Positions 47,884-61,000 of a DNA stretch of 64,000 nt are shown piece after piece. The notes beneath the pieces are model-generated. The model was not told the origin of the DNA, did no database searches, and saw only the letters and a list, made by a program, of their open reading frames with translations. Both the position numbers and the translations under genes were made by a program. Numbering within the stretch: the stretch's first letter is position 1; every line of letters starts with the position of its first letter. Source of the DNA: Chrysomallon squamiferum (Eukaryota; Mollusca; Gastropoda; Neomphalida; Peltospiridae); assembly GCA_012295275.1 (NCBI GenBank), contig CM022673.1:19397810-19461809 (forward strand), given 5' to 3'.

Positions 47884-48400
47884 AAAATAAGTGAATCTAA
47901 CAAAAGAAATTCTGCTTGGAACTCTTAAAAACTTTATTACAGCATGTATGAATCCAGCGTTAATGAGCATTAAGAATACTGACTACACACTGAAATTAAG
48001 AAAAGCGTGAACCACTGCAAAAACAGGTCATTGCCTCTAAATCAGTATATGGCAGCAGAAAACAGTGTAATTATACCAAATTGTAACCTAAATATGTGGA
48101 GTGTAAAAATTCTCGCGCCGATGAAAGGAAAATAAAATTAAACCCTATCCTCTGAAAAACTTAAATCAAAACAGGTCTGTAGACGCATCCGAAAAACGGC
48201 AACTCTCCGAGTAGACTGACCTGGATATTTGTCCACCATTAATACTGAAACAAAAATTAAATTTCGAAATACTGGTGCTTATAAAATAAAATATAATTTA
48301 AGAAAATAATAATAATAAAAAGGCAGATTTCAGAGGAAAAGCTAAATACCAGTTTAAATTACATTAAAAATCTCTACTTACTAAACAGAGATGACTGTTG
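46151..48400. other. Intergenic stretch, no supported gene
   Basis: AT-rich. Contains (TTTA)n at about 47709-47752 and (ATT)n at about 47793-47881. Short open frames at 46514-46738 (+), 46781-46996 (-) and 47341-47544 (-) have no recognisable domain, splice context or neighbour support. Confidence 0.5.
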
Positions 48401-48409
48401 CTTACAGAT

Positions 48410-48810
48410 TTGTTAAGTGGCCAATTCACCCTCGATTTTGTAGAAATTTGGTATATAGTTTGGACTTCACATAACTAGCCCAAACCTCAAACATCATACC
48501 TCTGATTTTTTCATATTTTACAAGTGACTTGAGATCATTTTAAGATCATGTAAGCCCCAAGGCCAAATACAAGGTCAAACAAAAGATCAAGTCGTTGGTT
48601 ACCAAGATATAAGTGTCTAGTAAGTGGCCGTCACATCTATTTTTTGTCAAAAGGCAATAATTCCAAGGCCCATGTCTCCAAACTACTGTTCCGATTTAAC
48701 TAAAATTTGCTGAGGTGAAACCCACTAGGTGATTGTACGTGGGATGATCCTTTTCTTTTCGGACCGCACGATTTCTTGACTCACCGGAACCTGGCGAATA
48801 ATATATTTTT
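48410..48810. mobile_element. Possible transposon-derived repeat with AAGGTCAAA-type sequence
   Basis: Phrases such as ATTTTGTAGAAATTTGGTATA, AAGGTCAAAC and CAAACTACTGTTCCGATTTA resemble in style, not base for base, the terminal regions of the long-TIR elements at 57.8-62.4 kb. I could not define ends or a target duplication. Confidence 0.3.
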
Positions 48811-50040
48811 TCTACTTGATCGGTAGTTATTTCTTTTGTAGGTAGATACATTTTATCTACCTAAATTATGAGGCAAAAATCTTGGAAATTCAAAATCTAA
48901 TTGTCTGTAATTAAAAAATTAACTGTTTCGGCCTGAATAACAGATTAAAAAACGTTAATGTTAGGGAAAGAAAATGCATTCAGTCTAGACACAGAGAAAC
49001 GTAACAAAAAAGCTGTAATTCATTCGGCAGAATAAGCCTTAAATTAAAACATCATTTAATAATATACAGAACTAAGAAAAAGGATGTATTAAAATGATAA
49101 GTATAGATACAAAATGTGTTTCAATCAGCTTAAAATGGGATTGTCTTTTGGAGTCAACTATAGCTAGGCCTATTTAAAAATAGATTACCTTTTCGTTTCG
49201 GTTACAGTCCGGTATGACGGTAAAATACGTATACAGGGTAAATCAATGTTAAATAAAGACGTCAGAAATTATGAGATTGTTTTAAATAAAACTATTGATT
49301 GATGAAGAGTTTTTATACAACGAACAATTTATAGAAAATTATCGTGCAACTACGAATTTCAAGTCGTTTAAATCATCTTAGTTTCAAAAGATAAATAACA
49401 AATTTTTCCGTTCTAAGCTAAAATACATAACAAAATCAAAAAAGAGATTCAGTAACATATATTCCGTTCTAAACTGTAGGAAAGCGAAGATAAAATAAGC
49501 GTAAACAACCCAATTTAATACTGATTAATAATGAAGCCCTTCATCGGGTTTTAGAAGCAAGTACGTCACTGTGGACAGGTCACTATGTTGCATCCATGCA
49601 ATATGAACATTCTGCAATATCCATCCAGTAACCACAGAACATCTACATAATGCACAACATTTATGAACGTAGTACTTACAACATTATACACACGAATTAA
49701 TTTGCGAATTAATCCTAGTTAGGATATTTTGCTAATTACACACAAAACAATACCATTAACTTAGTGCAGAATAGATAAACAAAATTATTAATAACTCTGG
49801 CATCTTTATCGATAGTTAATTTTTAATATCAATCCTGAAAAGTTACATGTACGTTTTATCTCCATACTTTCTATAAAGTTTGTAATACAAATTTCTGCCG
49901 CCATGTTATCAGTTTAAATCATCATAATTTGTTAATCTGACATTACTATTAGTGTCAAATAGTTCCTATTTTTGACGCAAAATCTATATGTGAATGAAAA
50001 AACAATGCATAAATGGTTTCATGTTTTTATTATTTTATTT
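48811..50040. other. Intergenic stretch, nothing recognised
   Basis: AT-rich unique-looking sequence without open frames of note, RNA genes or clear repeats. Confidence 0.5.
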
Positions 50041-50046
50041 TTTATT

Positions 50047-50051
50047 TCTTT

Positions 50052-50084
<33 letters not shown>

Positions 50085-50136
50085 TATTATTATTATTTTT
50101 TTTTTTTTATTATTATTATTATTTTTTTTTTTTTTA
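50047..50136. repeat. Poly-T / (ATT)n low-complexity tract
   Basis: Two poly-T runs, each broken by ATT repeats, with a mirror-like layout. Confidence 0.93.
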
Positions 50137-50189
50137 AATACGTAAGTCAAACAGGAACATATTAAAACAAAAATAATAAAATAAATAAA

Positions 50190-51060
50190 ACATGGCTTCG
50201 GATGTACCCACATTTAAACATGAGATTATCCATCGTTCTTTCCAAAATTATGTAGATGTAGGATTAATGTACAAATTTAGTTCAACAACAGGTAAATGGC
50301 TAAATCTATACGAAATTATGTGTTGTTCATTTAAGGATGGTAGCATGGAGCATGGTACCCACAGTCCAGGGGTAGATCCAGCTAAAAAAAAAAAAAAAAA
50401 ATTTGTCGTAGCACCCCAAGTATTCAGAAGGTTTAATGGAAGATTTAACTTGGACATTATTCCGGTAATGTTTAAGGACCGGTAGTACTCTCATATTGTG
50501 GTATCACTAATTTGATAAGCCGCGTTAAAGCGAGAGGTGGTAAAAAACACAAAAAAACACCTAATTTTCAATATACATATAGCAATTATTAATGTCCAGA
50601 GCAAGAGACCGTGAATAGTCAGATTCGTCCAAGACTGAAATAATTTTGTGCAGGGGTCTCCCAGGAATACATTTGCGATGTTATCTATTTAAAAAAAGTG
50701 AAAATGATTACATAAGGCGGCCATTTTTCAAATGGCCGCTACAAACTTAATTTTGGACAAAATTTACCCTTCCGAATGAATGTATTCATATCGCACTAGT
50801 ATTCGAAGGTTTGATGGTACATTTTATTAGGGTATCATCCTAGGAATATTTTAGTGTAGTATCATTAAATAGCTACAGCGTTTTGAAGGAATGGGGGGGG
50901 CAAATACCCGAATATTCATTTCACCCAAAGAAATAGTTAGTTCATGAAATAAGGAAATATGTATCAAAAATGTATTAAAATAATTTTAGCATTTCCCAGG
51001 ATTGATAGTAATGACATTTTTCTGTCATCATGGGAGGCTTTTTAAAATGGTGTAAATCAA
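50190..51060. repeat. Probable dispersed repeat with a GGCCATTT palindrome
   Basis: At about 50718-50740 the arms GCGGCCATTT and AAATGGCCGC face each other around TTC. Surrounding sequence (phrases about CCGGTAATGTTTAAGGACCGG and GTATTCGAAGGTTTGATGG) looks like non-coding transposon sequence. The short + frame at 50192-50485 is not supported by splice signals or a domain. Confidence 0.35.
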
Positions 51061-54000
51061 AATATGCATCTCATTTTAATGTCTAATCATGTTTTTTGTT
51101 GGTTGTAGATTATAATATATAATAAAAATGTAGATTAATTGGAATTACAGAAAAACGTGGCAGGTTAGAGCAAACACTCTCAAGGAGTATACCACAAGGA
51201 ATATGTTTGATATACATGTTGGTGAATTAATGGTAAAACGAGAAACTTAGAAACACACTTCTGCAATAAATCCTCTCTGTCATTATTTCAGAATTTATGA
51301 CAAATCCATCTGTGATTTCAGTATCTATGTTTGTTAAAACTCCTACCGATATTATTGTACCAACTGATGTACACCTATTTTTGTTTGTGTAAACAAAGCT
51401 AAAACTGAAAACATTGCAACCTTGTCACAGAAATAAAAATAACAATGAAAAACGCAGCTAATACAAAAGCTGAATCAGTTTATATCATCAAATCAAACAG
51501 ATAACTTTTAGAATAGCTTGCCACTAAAGGAAGGACCAAATATATTAGTGAAAAATAACAGAAAATAGAAGAAAAAAAACAGAAGCATAGGATAGAAAGT
51601 GAAATGAGAGGCATACACTGAATTACACCTAAAATTCAATGGCGTTTTTTTTAAAAATGGCCTTTCATGAAGATTAATCTGGAAATGTTAATGCTAAAAT
51701 CCGAGATGAAAATGTCTTATGAACTAATAGTGTGTGTGTGTGTGTGTGTGTGCGTGTGTGCGTGTGTGTGTGTGTGAAATGAACAGTTCGGTTATCTGAA
51801 CCCTCCTCAGTGATATATTCTGGTGGTACTACTAGTCCTAGGATGTTACCCTACAAAATGTACCTACTAAATTTACAAACTTGTATGTGATCGAGTTGAT
51901 TTATCTTCATTCATTAGTTCATTTCCAGGGAGTATTCCTCCCTAACATCTGAAGAATATGTTACATAGATTAGCTAGATTAGCATCTTATTTGTTACAAT
52001 CATTATTTGCTGTTTAAATATTGTTTCAAGTGTATATGAATATAACTGATGTTTGATTGTTCTTCCTTGGAAGCAAACATCACCATGTCTCATGGATGGA
52101 GGAGGGCTGATACTGACGTTCCTGAAACATTACATGATGGTAAACAGCACATTTTTAAAGAATTCCCACTTTGTCTGATTTCTACATGCAAAACATGATC
52201 ATGATGATGCCAGGTTTTGGTTAGATGAGTTTGCCAGGGATATCACCAAATTCTGTCTACAAAATAGTAGTACCAACTGTTGAATGTGGAGGCAGGGTTT
52301 CCTACCAAATCTTTCAAGAGAAAGAGAAAAATGCCTGAGTTAACAGATATGCTACTGCAGAAGAATAGGAATATCATGAAGAGATTTTCTCTTCAGTATT
52401 CAAAACAAATCAAGACTATAAAATGTAATCAACACCTTTATAGACTCTTGCTTACAACATGGTTATAACTCGTTAAAACTTTTTTAAAGTTTAATAAAGT
52501 TTGAATACAGATTTTTCAACCAAATTTTAATTTTCTAATACTTCCAACATATCATCCAAGAAAAGACCAACAAGAATACTAGTAGCAACATTAACATAAT
52601 CGATGATTAAATATTGTCCACACACATCATCATTGCAGAATCATATTCTCTTGTCTGCAGAATAGAATAATGTAATGGAATAACCTTCAAATATGTGTTT
52701 CCTAATTTCTTACCTTCTTAAATAACTGTAAACTACACTGACATTTACCATAATATTTTACCTATCTGACAAAGGAGATTCTGTTTCATCTTTTTAATTG
52801 TTAAATAAATATAAATTGTATGCTTCTGATGTGTTCAGTTAAGGGCTGCTGCACTAGCTAATTGTATAACATGGAATATATTCAGAAACAAATTTAAAAA
52901 TTTTATCATATTTTATATAATGGAAATATGTAACTGAAGCCTGACCATCAAACAATTCAGTAAGCCATGCTTTTTTTTTAACTGAAATAACATATTTTTA
53001 AACCCTTTGACACATAGGGTGCATAATCACTAAATTTTTGATTTATTGAAGAAATAAGAACACATATAGTTTTAAATGACTGATTGACAAAATGTATGCT
53101 TCAGGGAAAAAAGAAACAGTCTATTTAAATACCACATATTGTAACAGTTTTTGTTTGTTATATTCAGCTAATGCAAAATTGTTTCATTTCAATTGCAGAT
53201 TAAATGTAGCCGACATGGAAAGGTAAGGAAAGAAAATTTGTAGATATTCTAAGTAATGACTAATGGAAGTTGAAACAAGAGGAAATATGACTTTAACAAC
53301 ATAGATAAAAAAAAAAAAAAAAAAAAATACCACTCATTATGGTTTCAGGAAGGACTGAGGCCTGTGATACTGATGTTAACTGTATGCACACTTCTGTGAA
53401 AATCTGGATTCATGACAATTGTAATGTGCTGGTTGTAATGTTGTACTTGTTAAGTAAGTAATCAGTAAATATGTTGATTTTTAGACATTATATTCTGATA
53501 TCAGAATTATATTACTTGTTAACTGAAATTAATTATTTTTCACAATGCAATGGGGTTAATTCATGTGTGATGTTGAGCCAATCCCACACATATCAAAATG
53601 CTGTACAGATGAGGTATTACGTCCAAAGAAAATTCCTCACTTATCACAGAAGCCTCTTGTGGAAATGAGACTATATTAAATGGGTAGTGAATGTGTGAGG
53701 CACTCTCACATAAGAACAGCTGGAAAGAATGTGATACATATGGCATTTGGTTTATGTGCAAAGAATGGGGGCATTAGTGTGCTTAATTTGTACACTACAA
53801 TATTATTAATTTGTTTCGGAAATTTTGACTGCCGTTTTAAAAAAATGTATTGTTGCTAAATTTTGTATATACTATAATATTGTCTTTATTAACTGTTACT
53901 CAGCATTTCACAAATGTTTAGTAGTCACTGAACCCATATAGATTAGGTGAAAAAAACTGCAGTAACTTAAGACCTAAGTTTTAAAAAAAAAAATAAAAAG

Positions 54001-55090
54001 CAAATAAACATTAAAATTATGTATTAATTGTTAAAAATATTCAGTTTCCATTATTAAAACTGAACATCAACAAGAAGAAGGAACAAAGTAAACTTTTAAA
54101 ATCAAATTTATGTTTTTATTTTGTTTTTTACATTTACTTTATCAAATTTATTAGATGTTCTCAGAAAGACAGTAACAAAATACAGTGGGAATGGAATTTG
54201 GATTTTTTTAAATCTTGATCAATAAATTCTAAATATAAACACATAACCAATGATAGCTTGTGCAGAACCTCTTTGAGAAACCCTGGATCTAACTTAAGTG
54301 AAACTAATTTGTTTTTGGTATAGGGTTGATCTCAATACCTATTTACCTTTTCATACACAATTCATATAGAAAGTTTAATGAAATTAGCAATAAAAATGAA
54401 GCTTTTAATTATAACCAAAAATTTATTAATAAAAAAAGTATTATTTAAAATCTTTCTCAGTATATTGTGCTTTGAGATATGGACCCTACTCTAGATCAAG
54501 TATGAATATATATTATATTGGAAAACAGACCATACCACTGAAATATCTTATTTGGTTGTTGCACAGAGATAATACACAAAGATCATGTTTAATATTTTAG
54601 TAGATACTATACTGAGTTATCTTATTCAGAGTGTTGTACATAGATAATACACAAAGATTATGTATTAAAACATTTAATAGTGTAATATATACTGTATCAT
54701 TGAGGTATCATTCTTGTACAGAGGCAATATGCAACAGATCATGTATAAATGTATAAACTTTTCTATTACATACCTCATCAAGTTGCATGTACTTTCCACA
54801 TATGTGATTCTTAAACCTAAATAGTATTACAAGAGATACTAATGACCGTATTAAGAATCTGAATGTGTTGGAATTTTTTATGAACTCGTCACTAACTTTA
54901 TAATAACATTTGACATCAGCTATATTCCATTTGTGTTATTAACTGTATACATAGCATTAATAAAAATAAAATAAAAGCTTTACATAACTGAATGAACCGT
55001 CTTGTGAACCTCACTTAGTTTTTTCCTACATAGCAATTTACAGTGATATATGGTATGAACTTCAGATTCACCTAAGACAAATTCCATAGA
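51061..55090. other. Intergenic stretch with microsatellites and a possible decayed ORF
   Basis: (GT)n at about 51729-51776 and poly-A at about 53307-53327. Around 52080-52470 successive short frames (for example TDVPETLHDGKQHIFKEF, then PTKSFKRKRKMPELTDML), interrupted by stops, look like remnants of a coding sequence, perhaps a transposase or processed copy; I do not recognise it. Nothing else is supported. Confidence 0.35.
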
Positions 55091-55125
55091 ACTGGTAAAT
55101 GTGTGTGTGTGTGTGTGTGTTGTTA

Positions 55126-55204
55126 TTATTATCTGAAGTTTTTTCTAAGGATCATAACTATATTCCCACAAGGAATTATCCTTAGAAAAAACTTCAGATA
55201 ATAA
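55126..55204. other. Perfect hairpin: 27 bp stem, 25 nt loop
   Basis: Arm 55126-55152 is the exact reverse complement of arm 55178-55204 (core CTGAAGTTTTTTCTAAGGAT and its complement), separated by 25 nt. A (GT)n run at about 55099-55121 lies just left. It has the size of a pre-miRNA but is also what a small foldback element or short MITE would leave. Confidence 0.85.
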
Positions 55205-57819
55205 GTAAGATAATAATAATAAGTAACACTCAGTAAGATGATAATAAGATAAATTATAATAATATAATTAGCACAATTCAAATCAAGTAAATGCCATTAT
55301 AAACTTTGTTAGATAGATTCTAATACAATATGTTGGATATATGCATCAACCGGTATTAACAAAAATCTGCAATAAACAATTATTTTTATTCATTTAACAC
55401 CATCATCATGATCATGTACTATAAAAAATAATAATAATAATAATTACTGGTGTAGGTGTATGTAACTATTTGATTTTATATATATAGTCCCCAACATATC
55501 TATATATATATAACGTCTTTCATTCTGTTAGTCTGAGAATACCGCTGATACATCATCTCATACTTAATTAAAATATATTCATAATACTGCAATAAATAGT
55601 CCCCAACATGGCGCACTGGATTCTAGAGAGCGCCACCTCCTGGAGGTGAGATCTTCAAAATATGAAGGTCAAAATGGTATTATACTTACAGTAATAAATA
55701 AAAAATATAGTGTAAATTGCAGGAGTGGAGTAAAATTGTCGAGAATCAGATGGTTAATTGTTAATGAATGGTATGGGATCAAAATGTAAAAAAGAACTGA
55801 AATGAAATTTCCATGACAGTCACTGAGTCAGGTAAGGCTCCGATATTTATTATTTTAAATGCCCAAAGCAGTAAAAACTCTAGACTAGGGACTGTTGACT
55901 GTTGTACGGTAAAATAAGACCAACAAGTTAGTTATTTTTATCGGTGATCAAAATTAATAAGAATAGCCTAATCTCAGCTATATTTATTCGTCGGGAAACC
56001 AACAAATAAAAATAAGTGTCGCCAAATACATAGTTCAAAATGTTTTCGATACGAATTGTGGAGAAATCTGAAACAGTGATAGTGAAGAATTCCACTTTAA
56101 GTGCACTGTTGCGAGATTATCATTTATTGTTGGTAATTTTGCAGTACATTTACTATTTTGCTACTATCTATTGTTCTGCAGATATGAAAAGAGGTCATTA
56201 TATGATAGAAAAAATAAATTTAATTTAAAAGTTCTGGTATGAAAGTACTTTTAAACCAACGTATGCGCTAAACCGATCTAGCTTTCTGAAACTGGGGTAT
56301 TTTATTTAAAAATTTGTGACGGAAAATATATTTTGTTTGTGTAAGTACTGGTTCGTAAATTTAGATCAGAAGTAGTAGAATTTGTTCAGAATTTTTGGGG
56401 GTTGTTTCTTAATCAGGGTGTGGTAGAATTAGTAATCCTGGCGTGGTTTTTTAAATCAAGGGAGGTAAGTAGGAAGATTCGGATATTCCTCTAGGTATTC
56501 CAATTTTTTTTTTTTTTTTTAAATTTCTAAACAAAATGCACCAAAATAAATAAATGAAAAACTTGAAAACAAAGAAATTGATGGTAAAATCCATATGTTG
56601 ATAAAAATTTCACTTTTATTTTATAATTTTGTGAACATTTTGGAGCCTAATAAAATAATATATATTAATATTTTACTGGATTCAGATAATCTTTCTCATA
56701 AAGAAACATCCATAGGTGCATATTACAAAACATTCAACAGTTTGTACTAAAATAATCATGAAGTAACAGATCTCCAGAATATAAATCATATAAGTTTCAA
56801 ATGATAAAAAACAAATTTTAGATGTCTTATAGTCAAAAACTGTCACAGGTATGTAGAAAACAAATGTATAACATAGCAAATTTCAGCTCAAGATTTTTAT
56901 AATAAATAAAGTTATCAGCTTTCAAAAGTAGCCCCAAACATCTTGACATAGTTGCAAGTGCCAAAAATGGGACCACAGACCATAATTTCAAAACTAATAA
57001 GAATTTTGTCCAAAAATTTCATATGTGTCTATCATTTATATGGATGCACAAATGAGTGAAATTTTATCAAAATCAGAGATGGTCACCGAGGCATCTCTGG
57101 TTGAACTAACATGGAATGACACATTTCCATGATTTGATATAAGTAACTGTTAGGTGCTACAATGGTAAAAAAGACAAAACTGGTTAATTTGACAAGTACA
57201 AAATAATCTATTATATTTTATTTGACCACTTTTATATATATTTTTGTATCAGAGAAAGAAATATTCTGAGAAAAAAAATTGTATTTGAATTTATGAATCA
57301 GCATCATACAACTTTGAATGTTTATGAATCACAAAAAAATAAAAAATCAGTTGATGTAAAATAATCGATGATAATCAATAAAGGTACTGTGACAGATGTG
57401 ACATATTGTCACTTAACTAAGTTAAAATGTTATAAATTGTCTTCCAGGTTTTAAAATTAACAAGTGCAAAAGAAATAATATTATGTTTCTTCATTTGATC
57501 GTTTCTTTCTTTGGTTAGGTTTTCACTGCCTTTGCACATCTGGTTGTGACATGATTAATGTATGAATCAATTCAGCTGCAGGACATCTGCTTCCAAGGCT
57601 ATTGCTTTAAAACAAAAATGGTTATCCTGCTACATTAATTAATTTGTAATTTGTTTGAAAAGTTTATCTAAACAGCCTCAGTCACATTATCAGGAGCACC
57701 TGTCTCAGAATTATCCATTATATTTAGTTTACTTATTTTATCCAGATCAGATAGAAAGATACAGTTGTGCATTTTACAACATCAGTATAACAATAATTAG
57801 ACCATTGAACATAATATAC
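55205..57819. other. Intergenic stretch with minor repeats
   Basis: A direct repeat TAGTCCCCAACAT occurs at about 55486 and 55599. Around 56930-57140, text such as GGTCACCGAGGCATCTCTGG and AACATGGAATGACACATTTCC suggests another decayed inverted-repeat element, with no defined ends. Open frames at 56040-56228 (+) and 56682-56879 (-) lack support. Confidence 0.4.
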
Positions 57820-57823
57820 TATT

Positions 57824-60671
57824 GGGTCATTCCGTGTCAAATCACCCAATGGTTTAAACCCGACCGTCTCAGATTTTTATAAAACTTGGTATACTTGTTG
57901 ACTGGGATCCCACAGCACCAAATCTGACATTTTAGCTCAGTCAGACCAGTGGTGTGGGAGATACGGCCCACGGAATTTTGAGATTTTTGCCAAAAATGGG
58001 TGTGACCACCAACCTTAGAACCCTCATATCTCAGGAACTACTGGGCCAATCTTCACAAAATAGGTATTGTTAGAAAGGCAAAATGACAAGGATACCAAAT
58101 CTGCCAATTTTGTTTAGTTTGGAAAATATTGGAGTACCTTGACCTTTTGACCTTTGCTATGACCTTGAAATTGACCGTGTGGATCACGTGATCTTGAGAT
58201 GACCTTTATTGAAATTTAATCTCCCACATGTTAACTAAAACATATAAAAGTTTCCTGGGTGTAATATTTTTTGTTTAGCCACAATATAGATTTAAAAATG
58301 CACATACCTGAAAATAACACCTTTTCAGCCATTAACATCTGATTGACTAAAACCTGAATGATCAATTCTGGATGCTAGGAATCACCATCTCTTGATCATC
58401 GAGTAAGACATTGTAGGCCTACATGTATGCATAAAGTTCACATATAAAAGTTTCCTGGGTATAATATTTTTGTTTAGCCTTAATAGAGATTTAAAAAAAA
58501 ATGCATACCTGCATGGATGATTGATACAATGCATTACAATGTACATTTTCTCTGAGACTAAAAACTCATCTTTGGAGTTAAAACCCACCTGACATGTCTG
58601 AAGGAATGCCTGAAGGATATGAAAAAGATGCCAAATGGCATGACATGTTCTACACAATCAGGCTCAAAGGGTTAACAGGAAGTAATGCTTCAGGCAGGTC
58701 AGGAACTCCTTTAGATTCCCTGGTGCAATCCCCATTGAGCACATAGCAATTTGAAGTTTAAGACAAAGAAGTTTCTTCATCTGCATTTCTTTGACAATCT
58801 GAAGCTTTTTTAAGTTGGACACAATGTCAGATGTTGATATATAAACAATATTTTTATTTCATAAAACCTATTAAGTAATTTTATCATGTCATGTGGGCCT
58901 TGCCATTGGTTTTGAACAAGGCTTCAGTCAACAACAGTACAACCCAGTCTGAAATCAGGCGTCATCAAAAAAGTGATGTACTGCATAATGTATTTGTACA
59001 CCCAGTCTTGGCACAGAGTATGAACAAGGTCTACTTCACCTTAATAAACTGTGATCTATACTTGAGAAGATTGACATAAATGCCCAAGACTTGTGGGCCT
59101 TTGGCAATAACACATGTACTCTGCTGCCATTTTATGACCTGCTTAACTTTACTGAAAGGGTTTCAGGATTTGATTTAATATTTAGGAAAGCACTGACTTT
59201 GAATTGAAGGTGCAGGCCAATACTGAAAATCCTTATTTCTTCCAGGGCTAACTGCAGCTTTAACTCTCCTGAAAATGTGTGTTATCAACACCATCATATC
59301 AAAAAGGAGTTGTTGCAAAGTGTATGGAAAACTGAGGAAATCGAACTCCTCACTCTTTGAAGTGGGATCAAAACATGGGACATCAAGAGTATCATGAACA
59401 AGAACGTTTCATCAAATTTTCAACATCGCAGAAAAACTGTTGTGATCCCCTTAATCGCCACCCTGAGCAAGCACGCACTAGATCTTTAAGAATTGTTAGC
59501 ATGGGCACTTACAAATGCTTAGTAAATCCTCCAAAGACACTAGTGCCAGGAGACAAGTTGTGCTGTGACTGTCTGATTACCCTTCAGAAATCAAAGGTCC
59601 TGCAGAGGATGGCTTTAGTATGGGTGGTACTACAATGGGAGAATTTGGTGATAACTTGCCAGACAAACCGCTGGTTGTTGTTTCCCCAGAAAAGGACTTT
59701 CATTTGAATTCTATTCTGTTGAGTTTAGGCGAAACGCCTGTCAAACTCCATTCACTAGCACATTCCAGTAAATGAATGAAAGGACAGAAAAAAACTAGCA
59801 TCAGCTACAGTAACATTAAAATGACATCTTAATGTCTGAATCCTACCCAGAGCGTGTGCAAATCTTGATTTTGTCACCCTTTACCATTGAAAGGACAATG
59901 AATTGAAGGAAGAAATAATCCAATTTTATGAAAGTGATGAGAACAGTAGAATGTGTCTGGGAATGAAGGATACAGTGAGCATTTGAAACAAACATAGTGA
60001 GAAGGTTAAGCATCAGAAACACCTAGTTCTCTCAAATTTATGTGAACTTTATGCATACATGTAGGCCTACAATGTCTTACTGGATGATCAAGAAAGATGG
60101 TGATCCCTAGCATCCAGAAATGATCATTCAGGTTTTAGTTAATCAGATGTTAATGGCTGTAAACGTGTTATTTTCAGGTATGTGCATTTTTTAAATCTAT
60201 ATTGTGGCTAAACAAAAAATATTACACCCAGGAAACTTTTATATGTTTTAGTTAACATGTGGGAGATTAAATTTCAATAAAGGTCATCTCAAGATCACGT
60301 GATCCACACGGTCAATTTCAAGGTCATAGCAAAGGTCAAAAGGTCAAGGTACTCCAATATTGTCCAAACTAAACAAAAATGGCAGATTTGATGTCCTTGT
60401 CATTTTGCCTTTCTGACAATACCAATTTTATGAAGATTGGCCCAGTAGTTCCTGAGATATGAGGGTTCTAAGGTTGGTGGTCACACCCATTTTTGGCAAA
60501 AATCTCAAAATTCCATGGGCCGTATCTCCCACACCACTGGTCTGATTGGGCTAACATTTCAGATTTGGTGCTGTGGGATCCCAGTCAACAAGTATACCAA
60601 GTTTTATAAAAATCTGAGACGGTCGGGTTTAAATTTCTTTTTTTTTTGGGTGATTTGACACGGAATGACCC
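57824..60671. mobile_element. DNA transposon-like element with ~620-630 bp terminal inverted repeats
   Basis: The outer 24 bp (starting GGGTCATTCCGT) at 57824-57847 are repeated exactly as reverse complement at 60648-60671. Homology of the arms continues with scattered changes to about 58445 on the left and back to about 60039 on the right. The element, 2848 bp, is flanked by TATT on both sides (57820-57823 and 60672-60675), a likely 4-bp target duplication. Inside the left end, a segment of about 70 bp (58239-58310) is repeated directly at 58440-58510. The interior holds a broken coding region. I cannot assign the superfamily. Confidence 0.85.
59357..59707 (+). pseudogene. Decayed internal ORF of the long-TIR element (Cys/His motif)
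   Basis: 116 codons. From residue 28: NCCDPLNRH, then RSLRIVS, then LVPGDKLCCDCL, that is CC-x5-H and a later C-C-x-C, which could chelate zinc. This CC..P...H / LR.VS / PG.KLC..C layout reminds me of uncharacterised transposon-linked proteins of invertebrates; I cannot confirm that without a search. Frames before (58891-59079) and after are broken by stops, so no complete protein is encoded. On the other strand 58382-58657 is open but overlaps the TIR and shows no domain. Confidence 0.5.
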
Positions 60672-60675
60672 TATT

Positions 60676-61000
60676 ATATCTTCTACTACCTATTGCCACT
60701 ACTACTACTGCTACATCTATGAGACTACTTCCACAATTACTACTACTACTACTTGTAGCATTAATATTGCTTTAATTATCGTTATGATTATTATTATCAT
60801 TGTTATTGTTATCATCATAATCATCATCATCATTATTAGTATAGATTACTAAGATAAAGATTTTAAGTATTTGTATTTAAAACATTAAGAGAAGCAAGTA
60901 TTTATTTGCTTTCACACTGCTGAAATTGACAATACACAGTATTTTTTATATTTTTATACAAAAAAATAAATATATAAATAAAATTGGTATTTTACATAAT
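60676..61000. repeat. Trinucleotide-rich segment (ACT/ATC), inverted copy at 61237-61405
   Basis: 60676-60850 is rich in CTACTACT and ATCATC tracts and is reverse-complementary to about 61237-61405, making a hairpin arm of about 170 bp with a loop of about 390 bp. Confidence 0.75.

Noticed and set aside
53200-53222. Possible 5' UTR mini-exon of the CARD gene between TTGCAG and GTAAGG
   Set aside because: Good-looking sites at both ends, but 9.5 kb from the next exon and only about 23 bp; chance matches of this kind are common in AT-rich DNA.
56040-56228. 62-codon + frame
   Set aside because: Composition is that of AT-rich non-coding DNA; no signal peptide, motif or splice support.
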